Below, piece by piece: positions 56,653 through 64,000 of a DNA stretch of 64,000 nucleotides. Source of the DNA: Xylanimonas ulmi. GTDB taxonomy: Bacteria > Actinomycetota > Actinomycetes > Actinomycetales > Cellulomonadaceae. The stretch lies in NCBI RefSeq assembly GCF_004216535.1, contig NZ_SGWX01000001.1, positions 744,001 through 808,000 of the forward strand, written 5' to 3'. The first letter of the stretch is position 1; each line of letters opens with the position of its first letter. A model generated the notes under the pieces. It made no database searches and was not told the DNA's origin. It worked only from the letters and a program-made list of their open reading frames with translations. A program made the translations under genes and the position numbers.

Positions 56653-57654
56653 TCAGCGCGCGAGCAGGCTCGCGGCCTCCTGGCGCGCTGTCGTCGGCTC
56701 GGCCAGGTGTGCGAGCGCGGCGGGGATCTCCAGTCCGCGCTTGCTCATGGCCTGGCCCCACAGACGCCCGGCGCGGTAGGACGAGCGCACCAGCGGCCCT
56801 GCCATGACGCCCAGGAATCCGGTCTCCTGCGCGAACTGGGACAGCTCGACGAACTCCTCGGGGCGCACCCATCGTTCGATCGGGTGGTGGCGCAGCGACG
56901 GGCGCAGGTACTGGGTGATCGTGATCAGGTCGCAGCCGGCGTCGTGCAGGTCGACCAGGGCGGCCTTGATCTCCTCGATGGTCTCGCCCATGCCGAGGAT
57001 GAGGTTCGACTTGGTGACCAGGCCGGCCTCGCGGGCCCGCGTCAGCACCGCGAGCGAGCGGTCGTAGCGGAACGCCGGGCGAATCTGCTTGAAGATGCGC
57101 GGCACCGTCTCCAGGTTGTGCGCGAGCACCTCGGGCCGCGACTCGAAGACCTCGTCGAGCAGCTCGGGGATGCCGTTGAAGTCGGGGATGAGGTTCTCGA
57201 CTCCCGTGCCCTGGTTGAGCTCGTGGATCTGGCGCACGGTCTCGGCGTACAGCCAGGCGCCACCGTCGGGCAGGTCGTCGCGCGCGACGCCCGTGATGGT
57301 CGAGTAGCGCAGGCCCATCGCCTGGACCGACTCGGCGACCCGGCGCGGCTCGTCGCGGTCGAGCGCCTGCGGTTTGCCCGTGTCGATCTGGCAGAAGTCG
57401 CACCGGCGGGTGCACTGCTCGCCGCCGATGAGGAACGTGGCCTCGCGGTCCTCCCAGCACTCGAAGATGTTGGGACAGCCCGCCTCCTCACACACCGTGT
57501 GCAGGTTGCCGCCTTGGACGAGTTGTTTGAGGTCGCGGTACTCCGGTCCCATGACGGCCCGGGTCTTGATCCACTCGGGCTTCTTCTCGATGGGGGTGGC
57601 GGCGTTGCGGGCCTCGATCCGCAGCATGCGGCGGCCCTCGGGCGCGATAGTCAC
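56653..57654 (-). CDS. lipA: Lipoyl synthase
   Basis: A 333-residue radical SAM enzyme with both iron-sulfur clusters visible: the auxiliary cluster cysteines 55, 60 and 66 ([12 protein letters not shown]) and the radical SAM triad Cys81, Cys85 and Cys88 (CTRRCDFC). The C-terminal RSSYRAGR motif supplies the serine ligand of the auxiliary cluster. It inserts two sulfurs into octanoyl groups on lipoate-dependent enzymes. GTG start at 57654, 4 bp after lipB, so the two form an operon for lipoate synthesis. Confidence 0.97.
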   Translation of the reverse strand: MTIAPEGRRMLRIEARNAATPIEKKPEWIKTRAVMGPEYRDLKQLVQGGNLHTVCEEAGCPNIFECWEDREATFLIGGEQCTRRCDFCQIDTGKPQALDRDEPRRVAESVQAMGLRYSTITGVARDDLPDGGAWLYAETVRQIHELNQGTGVENLIPDFNGIPELLDEVFESRPEVLAHNLETVPRIFKQIRPAFRYDRSLAVLTRAREAGLVTKSNLILGMGETIEEIKAALVDLHDAGCDLITITQYLRPSLRHHPIERWVRPEEFVELSQFAQETGFLGVMAGPLVRSSYRAGRLWGQAMSKRGLEIPAALAHLAEPTTARQEAASLLAR

Positions 57655-57658
57655 GCGT

Positions 57659-58396
57659 TCACCCTACGACGGCGCTCGCGGGCGCCGGCCGGCCGTCCGG
57701 CCTCTGGCCGGTGAACTCGGTCACTGCCGGCGCCGCCAGCAGCGGGGCGAGGTGGCGGCGCAGCGCCTCGGCCAGCAGCGGCCGCACCTCATCGACGGTG
57801 ACGTCGCGGCCGAGCTCGGCCGACAGCGACGTCACGTCGGCGTCGTCGATGCCGCACGGCACGATGAGGCCGAACGCGTCCAGGTCGGGGTCGCAGTTGA
57901 GCGCGAGGCCGTGCATCGTCACGCCCTTGGCCACCCGCGCCCCGATCGCGCACACCTTGCGCTCGCGGCGGCCGAGCCCGGCGGGCGCGTCGTCGGCGGC
58001 GACCCAGACGCCGCTGCGTCCCTCGACGCGCATGGTCTCGACGCCGAGGCGCGCGCACACGTCCATGACGGCGGCCTCCAGCGTGCGCACGTACCGCACG
58101 ACGTCCACCGGCTCGGCCAGCGCCGCGATCGGGTAGGCGACCAGCTGACCCGGCCCGTGCCAGGTGATCTTGCCGCCGCGGTCGACGTCGATGACCCGTG
58201 TCCCGTCGGTCGGGTACTCGTCACGGCGGGTGCGTCGACCCGCGGTGTAGACGCTCGCGTGCTCCAGCAGGTAGGCGACGGGCGCTCGCTCACCCGCGCC
58301 GACGGCGGCGTGTGTGCGCCGTTGCAGGGACCACCCCTCGTGGTAGTCGACGTGCCCCGACAGGTGCTGGATCTCGATCAACGGTGCGGTGCCCAC
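57659..58396 (-). CDS. lipB: Octanoyltransferase LipB
   Basis: A 245-residue lipoyl(octanoyl) transferase. Conserved segments are [30 protein letters not shown], catalytic Lys147 (RKVCAIGAR) and Cys181 (LIVPCGI), together with [11 protein letters not shown]. It transfers octanoate from acyl carrier protein to target lysines before LipA adds sulfur. GTG start at 58396. It is the first gene of the lipB-lipA unit. Confidence 0.96.
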   Translation of the reverse strand: MGTAPLIEIQHLSGHVDYHEGWSLQRRTHAAVGAGERAPVAYLLEHASVYTAGRRTRRDEYPTDGTRVIDVDRGGKITWHGPGQLVAYPIAALAEPVDVVRYVRTLEAAVMDVCARLGVETMRVEGRSGVWVAADDAPAGLGRRERKVCAIGARVAKGVTMHGLALNCDPDLDAFGLIVPCGIDDADVTSLSAELGRDVTVDEVRPLLAEALRRHLAPLLAAPAVTEFTGQRPDGRPAPASAVVG

Positions 58397-58440
58397 GACG
58401 TGTCAACTTACGCCCGCACGCGTGCGTGGTGGCAACCGGC

Positions 58441-59193
58441 TCAACGCGTGGGCAGCGGCTCGGCTGGGCAGGCGGACAGGACGTGGGCGATCGCCGCATA
58501 CTCGGCGGGCGTCACGGACAGGTCGTACGCCGTCTTGACGGCCACCTGCCGGGCGACGTACGGGCAGCGGCTCGCCTCGTCGGGCGGCAGCCACCTCGCG
58601 GCGTCCCGTGAGCCCTTGCCCATGTTGGCGGGGCCGTCGGACGCGAGCAGGTTCAGCGGGTCGTTGGCGAGGTGGGCGCGCTCGGCGGAGTCCCACTGCG
58701 CCGCCCCGGTGCGCCAGGCGTCCTCGAGCGCGACGACGTGGTCGATCTGGACGGCGCCCGACGTCGCCACACCGCGCACGAACTCGATCCGCGCGCCCGT
58801 GTAGGGGTCGTCGAGCACCCCGGTGGCCACGACGCAGCGGTCGACCAGCACGACGTCGCTCAGGTCGCGGGCCAGGATGTCGTTGCGGGTGTCGCAGCCG
58901 TTGCCGTCGATGTCGGCCCATGCGGGGCCGAAGGCGTCTCGCGCGTAGCCGCTCACCGAGGAGTCGTCGCTGAGGGCCTCACGGATGGGCAGCGCCTCCA
59001 GCGCCTCCAGCGCGCTGCCCGGCGCGGGCGCGCCGGCGCGGTCGCGCTCGGCCAGCCACGCGTTCGAGATGATGACGGCGAGCGCGACGGCGATCATCGC
59101 CCAGCGCAGGAGCGCGCGACGCGGCCGGCGGGGGCGACGCGCGGCGGCCTCGACGTGGGGCGCAGCGACGTGGTCGCGGTCCAGAACCACCAT
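58441..59193 (-). CDS. Secreted or membrane-anchored HNH nuclease (GmrSD/DUF1524-like)
   Basis: A 250-residue protein. An Arg-rich cytoplasmic start (RRPRRPRRALLR) leads into one membrane helix (about residues 31-47, WAMIAVALAVIISNAWL). The exported domain has YARDAFGPAWADIDGNGCDT, a second conserved Cys120 (LVDRC), the HNH core IDHVVALEDAW (His152) and NDPLNLLASDGPANMGKGSR. This matches the actinobacterial extracellular HNH family (DUF1524). ATG 59193 with GGAG 10 bp upstream; longer upstream reading is antisense. Likely DNA or RNA degradation outside the cytoplasm. Confidence 0.88.
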   Translation of the reverse strand: MVVLDRDHVAAPHVEAAARRPRRPRRALLRWAMIAVALAVIISNAWLAERDRAGAPAPGSALEALEALPIREALSDDSSVSGYARDAFGPAWADIDGNGCDTRNDILARDLSDVVLVDRCVVATGVLDDPYTGARIEFVRGVATSGAVQIDHVVALEDAWRTGAAQWDSAERAHLANDPLNLLASDGPANMGKGSRDAARWLPPDEASRCPYVARQVAVKTAYDLSVTPAEYAAIAHVLSACPAEPLPTR

Positions 59194-59261
59194 GGGTGAG
59201 CAACTCCATTCCGGACGGAGCGCGTGATCCGCACACTTCGGGCAAGGGGGAGATAGCGCAC

Positions 59262-59289
59262 ATTGTGGCATTACCAGGCGCCGAGTCAA
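59262..59289 (-). promoter_or_regulatory. Candidate promoter of the secreted HNH nuclease
   Basis: On the minus strand, TTGACT (59289-59284) and CACAAT (59267-59262) are separated by 16 bp, in an AT-rich patch about 70 bp upstream of the nuclease ATG. Fits a housekeeping sigma promoter. Confidence 0.45.
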
Positions 59290-59379
59290 GGCGGCGTCCC
59301 TCAGCCCTGAGCAGGCCGTTCGCGCCTGTCGGGGCGCGCCCAGCCCGCGCCCGGACGGTGCGCAGGGCAGCATGGGGCC

Positions 59380-60420
59380 ATGACTGCGCTGCGCATCGCG
59401 ATCGTCGGGTACGGAGGCTCGGGGCGTGGGATCCACGCCCGACTGGCCAGGGAGGTGGGGCTGGCGGTCACGGCCGTCGTCACCCGCGACTCGGGACGGC
59501 GCCAGCAGGCCGCCTCCGACTGGCCTGGCGCACGCCTGCACGACGACCTCGACGCGCTGGTCGCCGCGCGCGCCGGCTACGACGTCGTCGTCGTGACCTC
59601 GCCGACGGCGCTGCACGCCGACCACGCCGCGCACCTGGCGCGCGCGGGCATCCCCTTCGTGCTCGACAAGCCCATCGGCGTCGACGCGCACGAGGCGCGC
59701 GCGATCCTCGCCGAGGCCGCCGCGACCTCGACGCCGTTCACGGTGTTCCACAACCGCCGATGGGACGCCGAGCAGCTCACGCTCGCCGCCGTCCTCGCGC
59801 GCGGAGACCTCGGCGACGTGCACACCTTCGAACGGCGCTGGGAGCGGTGGCGACCCCAGCCGCAGCAACGCTGGAAGGAGAACGACGTCATCGGCGGCGG
59901 GCTGCTGCTCGACCTCGGGCCGCACCTGGTGGACAGCGCGACCCAACTCTTCGGACGGGTCACCAGCGTCTGGGCTCAGACGCGCGCGCTGACCACCACC
60001 ACCGAGGACGACGTGTTCCTCGTGCTGGCGCATGAGCCCGGCGGAGGTCTGGCCCGCTCGGCGCGCGGCGTCGTGTCGCGGCTGTGGGCGGGGTCCGTCG
60101 TCGGCGCCCCGGGGCCACGCACACGAGCGCTCGGCTCCGCGGGCGCCTATGTGGTGACCTCCTACGAGCAGGACGCCTCGCCGTTCGAGGTGTTCGACGC
60201 CGACGCCCCCGCCGGCGCCGAGGGCTGGCTCACGCGTGGACGCGAGCGCACGCCCGTGCCGCGCGCCGCCGGAGGCCACGCCGACTTCTACCGCGCGCTC
60301 GTGGCGTGGTTGGGCGAGGACGGCGAGATCCCCGTCGACCCCGCCGACGCCGTGCGCACCGCCGAGGTGCTCGACGCCGCCCGCGTCGCGGCGCGCGAAG
60401 GACGCACCGTCGCGCTGTGA
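59380..60420 (+). CDS. Gfo/Idh/MocA family oxidoreductase
   Basis: A 346-residue NAD(P)-dependent dehydrogenase. The Rossmann motif is RIAIVGYGGSGRGIHARLA (residues 5-23), the family EKP-like motif is VLDKPIGVDAHEA near residue 93, and NRRWDAEQLTLAAVL begins the C-terminal alpha/beta domain with GGGLLLDLGPHLVD carrying the conserved Asp/His. These enzymes oxidise or reduce sugars and inositols. ATG 59380. It stands alone between the divergent nuclease and the pseudokinase-like gene, so its substrate is not indicated by context. Confidence 0.9.
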   Translation: MTALRIAIVGYGGSGRGIHARLAREVGLAVTAVVTRDSGRRQQAASDWPGARLHDDLDALVAARAGYDVVVVTSPTALHADHAAHLARAGIPFVLDKPIGVDAHEARAILAEAAATSTPFTVFHNRRWDAEQLTLAAVLARGDLGDVHTFERRWERWRPQPQQRWKENDVIGGGLLLDLGPHLVDSATQLFGRVTSVWAQTRALTTTTEDDVFLVLAHEPGGGLARSARGVVSRLWAGSVVGAPGPRTRALGSAGAYVVTSYEQDASPFEVFDADAPAGAEGWLTRGRERTPVPRAAGGHADFYRALVAWLGEDGEIPVDPADAVRTAEVLDAARVAAREGRTVAL

Positions 60421-60488
60421 CCGGGGGTGGGCCGCGCCCGTCGCGGCCTGCGCGGCGGATCGCCCCCGTGTGACGGCTCGCCTCGCGC

Positions 60489-60497
60489 TGTGGATAA
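60489..60497 (+). other. Perfect DnaA-box 9-mer
   Basis: TGTGGATAA, the exact complement of consensus TTATCCACA, in the 116-bp gap before the pseudokinase-like gene. It is AT-rich sequence in GC-rich DNA. Only one copy is present, so this is not an origin; it could be a DnaA-regulated promoter, a titration site or chance. Confidence 0.4.
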
Positions 60498-60536
60498 CCT
60501 CGGCTCCCGACCCGCCGGGTGCGGTTCGATCACCCC

Positions 60537-62048
60537 GTGACCGCAGAGCGACCCGATGACCGCCCCACGCCAGGCGCCGTCGTCGTGCCCGTCCCCGCCG
60601 ACGCCGCGGCGCGGGCCGCGCTGACGGCGCGTGTCACGGCGCTCACGGGCGTGCGGCACGCGCATCTGGTCGCTGTGCTCGGCGCCGGCACGACGCGGCC
60701 GGGCGTGCTCGACGTCGTCTACGCGCGTGGCGAGGCCGCCGACCTGCCCACCGTGCTCGCCGTGCGGGGCCGCTTGACGCCCGCGGAGGCGGCAGCGGTC
60801 GGCGTGAACCTCGCGCAGGCGCTCGCGGCCCTGCACGCGGCCGGGCTGTCGCACGGGCCGATCGAGCCGTGCGACGTCGTCCTGCGGGCCGGCGGAGCCC
60901 CCGCACTGCGTCCGCGCACGGTCGCGCCGCCCGAGGAGTGGACGACGGCGCAGGACGTGCGCTCGCTCGCTCGGCTGGTCGACGGGCTCCTCGGGTCGCG
61001 GCCCGTCACGCCCGGTCCGGGATCGCCGTTCGACGGCGACCGGGTCGTCGACCCGGACGGCGCACTTCGCGCGGCGCTGGGACCGGCGCTCGGCGCCGAC
61101 CCCCGCGCGCGCCCCGAGGCGGGGACCCTCGCCGCGCTCGTCGACGCGGCGTGTGAGCCGAAGGACCTGCGGCTGCCGGATCCGGCGACGCTGGCCGGAG
61201 CGGCGCTCGCGGGCACGCGCCGCGCCGCACCCACGAGCGGCCCGGCGCCACGGCCGGTCCGTCGCCCCCGTGACGCGCGGCCCGGCCGCCAGGCGGCGTC
61301 AGGGTCCCGGCGCGTCGTCGGCGGGCCACCGACGCATGACGGCAACACGCGTCCGCAGCCTGACTCGCCGCGGCGTGGCGGCGGGCCGGGCCGAGCCGGA
61401 CGGGAGCGGCGCCGATGGGCCCCGCGATGGCCCGACCGCGCCGCGCTGCGGCCCGCGGCGGTGGTGGTCAGCGTCGGGCTGACCGTGGGGCTCATGACCG
61501 GAGCCGGCCTCACCTGGCGCGACCACGGCGCACGGGCGATGGCAGGCGGGCCGACGGCGACGCCATCCGCGCCCCCGCCCGACGCTCCGAGCCAGACGCC
61601 CGAGGCCGCGCCGACCAGCGGCTCGCTCGCCTCGGCGCCGCAGCCCCTTCGGGCGAGCACGGTCGACCCGACGCTCGACCGTGACCGGCCCGGGGACGCG
61701 GCCACCGTGCTGACGCAGCGGCGACTCGACCTGATCGCCGGGGCCGCGGGTGACCTCACCGCGGTCAACGTGGTGGGTTCGGCGGCCGAGCGTGCCGACA
61801 GCGAACTGCTCGCGCAGTTCGCGGCGCAACACGTGCGCCCCGAGGGCCCCCGGGCGACTGTCCGCGCCGTCGACGTCGTCGCCGAGGACGGCTCGACGGC
61901 GCACGTGCGCATCGAGTACGTCATCGAGGCGCATGCCTGGGTGGCCGCCGACGGGACGCGTACGACGGTCGCCGCCTCGCCCCGTCGCATCTCGACGTTG
62001 AGCCTGCGGTGGACGTCGGACGGCTGGCGCGTGGAGGGTGTCGCATGA
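60537..62048 (+). CDS. Membrane protein with N-terminal pseudokinase-like domain
   Basis: A 503-residue protein. Residues 15-215 resemble a degenerate Ser/Thr protein kinase: LAQALAALHAAGLSHGPIEP looks like the catalytic-loop region, but the HRD Asp, the DFG motif and the glycine-rich loop are not evident, so catalysis is unlikely. A Pro/Arg-rich linker leads to one membrane helix (about residues 312-330, AAVVVSVGLTVGLMTGAGLT). The external domain ends ISTLSLRWTSDGWRVEGVA. GTG 60537 is preferred over GTG 60519. It could be a scaffold or sensor. Confidence 0.65.
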   Translation: MTAERPDDRPTPGAVVVPVPADAAARAALTARVTALTGVRHAHLVAVLGAGTTRPGVLDVVYARGEAADLPTVLAVRGRLTPAEAAAVGVNLAQALAALHAAGLSHGPIEPCDVVLRAGGAPALRPRTVAPPEEWTTAQDVRSLARLVDGLLGSRPVTPGPGSPFDGDRVVDPDGALRAALGPALGADPRARPEAGTLAALVDAACEPKDLRLPDPATLAGAALAGTRRAAPTSGPAPRPVRRPRDARPGRQAASGSRRVVGGPPTHDGNTRPQPDSPRRGGGPGRAGRERRRWAPRWPDRAALRPAAVVVSVGLTVGLMTGAGLTWRDHGARAMAGGPTATPSAPPPDAPSQTPEAAPTSGSLASAPQPLRASTVDPTLDRDRPGDAATVLTQRRLDLIAGAAGDLTAVNVVGSAAERADSELLAQFAAQHVRPEGPRATVRAVDVVAEDGSTAHVRIEYVIEAHAWVAADGTRTTVAASPRRISTLSLRWTSDGWRVEGVA

Positions 62049-62123
62049 GACGCAGTCTCGGCTACGGTGTGGCGCGGACAAGGCGAGTGCCAGGACGAGG
62101 ACGTCGAGGCGAGGGGCGCACAC

Positions 62124-63959
62124 ATGGCGGAGCAGGTCGACGACGAGCGGCCCGACGGGGCCGGGGACCACGACACGCAGGCGCAGAGCATGGAGCGCCC
62201 CCCGGGTGAGGAGAGCTTCGACTACGACGTGGTGGTGGTCGGCTCGGGGTTTGGTGGGTCGGTCGCCGCCCTGCGGCTGACCGAGAAGGGCTACCGGGTC
62301 GGCGTGCTGGAGGCGGGACGCCGGTTCGCCGACGACGAGTTCGCCCGCAACTCGTGGCACGTGCGCTCGTTCCTGTGGGCGCCGGCGCTCGGGTGCTTTG
62401 GCATCCAGCGCGTTCGGCTGTTGCGCAACGTGCTGGTGCTCGCGGGCGCCGGGGTGGGCGGCGGCTCGCTGGTCTACGCCAACACGCTGTACCGCCCGCT
62501 CGACCCGTTCTTCACCGACCCCGCCTGGGCCCACGTGACCGACTGGAGGGACGAGCTCGCCCCCTACTACGACCAGGCCGAGCGCATGCTGGGCGCGACC
62601 CGGTTCCCGGGCCACACCCCCGCCGACGGGGTCATGCGGGAGGTCGCCCAGCGCATGGGCGTGGGGGAGACGTTCCGGTACGCGAACGTCGGCGTGTTCT
62701 TCGGCCCCGACGGATCGCAGACGCCGGGGCGCACCGCGCCCGACCCGTACTTCGGCGGCGCGGGGCCCGAGCGCACCGGATGCACGCAGTGCGGGGAGTG
62801 CATGACCGGCTGCCGGCACGGGGCCAAGAACACACTCGTGAAGAACTACCTCTACCTCGCCGAGCGCGCGGGGGCGCAGGTCCACGCGCTGACCACCGTC
62901 ACGGCCGTCGTCCCGCTGCCGGGGGGCGAGGGGTTCGCCGTCGAGACCCGACGCACCGGGCGTCTGGGGCCGCGCCGCCGCATCACTGCGCGGCAGGTCG
63001 TCCTCGCGGCCGGCACGCTCGGCACACAGTCGCTGCTGCACGCGATGCGCGACACCGGGCGTCTGCCGCATCTGTCCGATCGGCTCGGGCACTTGACCCG
63101 CACCAACTCCGAGGCGCTGCTCGGCGCGATGACGCCGCCCAGCGGGCCGCGGACGCGGCAGGGCGACCGCGACCGCACGGCCCCGGACTACTCACAGGGC
63201 GTCGCCATCACGTCGTCGTTCTACCCGGACCCGGCCACGCACGTGGAGCCGGTGCGCTACGGGCGGCGCTCGAACCTCATGGGTCTGCTGCAGACGGTGC
63301 TGGTCGACGGCGTGGGTCCGGGCCAGGGGCCGCGGTGGCGGCGTTGGCTGGCCGAGCTGTGGCGGCAACGCCGGGCGCTGCCCGCCATCCTCGACCTGCG
63401 GCGGTGGTCGCAGCGCACGGTCATCGCGCTCGTCATGCAGGCGCGCGACAACTCGCTGACGACCTTCACCCGGCGCGGCCCGCTCGGGCGGCGGCTGACG
63501 TCCCGGCAGGGGACAGGCGCCCCCAATCCGACGTGGATCCCGCAGGCGCACGACGCCGTGCGCCGGATGGCCGCCGTCATGGGCGGGTATGCCGGCGGCT
63601 CGCTCGGCGACCCGTTCGACATCCCGATGACGGCGCACATCCTCGGTGGGTGCACCATCGGCGCCACCGCCGGCGACGGCGTCATCGACCCGTACCACCG
63701 CGTGCACGGATATCCCGGGCTGCACGTGGTGGACGGCTCGGCGGTGACCGCGAACCTGGGCGTCAACCCGTCGCTGACGATCACCGCGCAGGCCGAGCGG
63801 GCGTTCGCGCTGTGGCCCAACCGGGGACAGGCCGATCCGCGCCCCGCCCCCGGCGCCCCGTACACCCGGCTCGCCCCGGTCGCCCCGGCCTCACCCGTGG
63901 TTCCAGTGACCGCCCCGGCGGCCCTCCGGCTCCCGATCGTCGGGATCCGCCACCCCTGA
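62124..63959 (+). CDS. GMC-type flavin oxidoreductase, cholesterol oxidase-like
   Basis: A 611-residue FAD enzyme. The ADP-binding motif is VVVVGSGFGGSVAALRL (residues 36-52), the second FAD block is AGAGVGGGSLVYANT (108-121), and a four-cysteine motif GCTQCGECMTGCRHGAKN (Cys220, 223, 226, 230) is typical of the cholesterol-oxidase-like subgroup. The C-terminal signature is HILGGCTIGATAGDGVID then VVDGSAVTANLGVNPSLTIT. ATG 62124 follows GAGGGG; a GTG at 62067 overlaps less conserved sequence. It oxidises a sterol or other alcohol; the substrate is unknown, and no signal peptide is seen. Confidence 0.88.
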   Translation: MAEQVDDERPDGAGDHDTQAQSMERPPGEESFDYDVVVVGSGFGGSVAALRLTEKGYRVGVLEAGRRFADDEFARNSWHVRSFLWAPALGCFGIQRVRLLRNVLVLAGAGVGGGSLVYANTLYRPLDPFFTDPAWAHVTDWRDELAPYYDQAERMLGATRFPGHTPADGVMREVAQRMGVGETFRYANVGVFFGPDGSQTPGRTAPDPYFGGAGPERTGCTQCGECMTGCRHGAKNTLVKNYLYLAERAGAQVHALTTVTAVVPLPGGEGFAVETRRTGRLGPRRRITARQVVLAAGTLGTQSLLHAMRDTGRLPHLSDRLGHLTRTNSEALLGAMTPPSGPRTRQGDRDRTAPDYSQGVAITSSFYPDPATHVEPVRYGRRSNLMGLLQTVLVDGVGPGQGPRWRRWLAELWRQRRALPAILDLRRWSQRTVIALVMQARDNSLTTFTRRGPLGRRLTSRQGTGAPNPTWIPQAHDAVRRMAAVMGGYAGGSLGDPFDIPMTAHILGGCTIGATAGDGVIDPYHRVHGYPGLHVVDGSAVTANLGVNPSLTITAQAERAFALWPNRGQADPRPAPGAPYTRLAPVAPASPVVPVTAPAALRLPIVGIRHP

Positions 63960-64000
63960 CCCGCAGTCCGGGCAGACGACGGCGGGGTCGGAGACCCGTG
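63960..64000. other. End of window, no gene assigned
   Basis: The last 41 bases follow the GMC oxidoreductase stop. They are too short to support any feature. Confidence 0.4.

Overview
The window is GC-rich actinobacterial chromosome, most like a Micrococcales member of the Cellulomonadaceae/Promicromonosporaceae type; this taxonomic guess is inference from codon use and gene content. Markers include frequent GTG starts, polyphosphate glucokinase, a GlnE/GlnA1/GlnA2 set, RNase H/phosphatase fusion, DUF4191 and a GlnR-type operator. No tRNA, rRNA or CRISPR array was seen.

Left third (1-24.4 kb): the 3' part of recQ, an ABC-2 exporter divergent from a TetR regulator across a 33-bp palindrome, an NAD(P)-binding epimerase-like protein, a family A DNA polymerase, an ArsR-SulP pair, and a run of Nif3, zinc-ribbon and RNase H/phosphatase genes. 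Then come yaaA, a PadR-HAAS-ABC operon, rnpB (RNase P RNA), a Ca/Na antiporter, a STAS protein, ppgK, a SPOR-like gene, glnA2 and glnE. The gene types in this run, together with glnA1, RDD, DUF4191, lipA and lipB further right, resemble one conserved actinobacterial block (Rv2217-Rv2230c of M. tuberculosis), here opened up by accessory DNA.

Accessory middle (24.4-53.7 kb): an AraC regulator beside a sortase-assembled pilus operon (two LPLTG proteins and a class C sortase); a leftward D-glucarate catabolic operon (DapA-family lyase/aldolase, GntP permease, GarR, GudD, glycerate kinase) under a divergent IclR regulator; and a 16.5-kb integrated phage-like element. The element lies between 14-bp direct repeats (37189-37202 and 53705-53718). 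The right repeat is the 3' end of glnA1, so the element used glnA as its attachment site and supplies a replacement stop codon. It encodes an integrase, repressor, Xis-like HTH proteins, small early proteins, an AAA ATPase followed by iteron-like repeats, HNH, TerL, portal, a protease-capsid fusion, connectors, tail-tube-like proteins and a tape measure. No tail tip, holin or endolysin gene is visible, so it is either a very compact or decayed prophage or a capsid-forming satellite.

Right end (53.7-64 kb): glnA1 with an upstream GlnR box, RDD and DUF4191 membrane proteins, lipA-lipB, a secreted HNH nuclease, a Gfo/Idh/MocA oxidoreductase, a membrane-anchored pseudokinase-like protein and a cholesterol-oxidase-like GMC flavoprotein.
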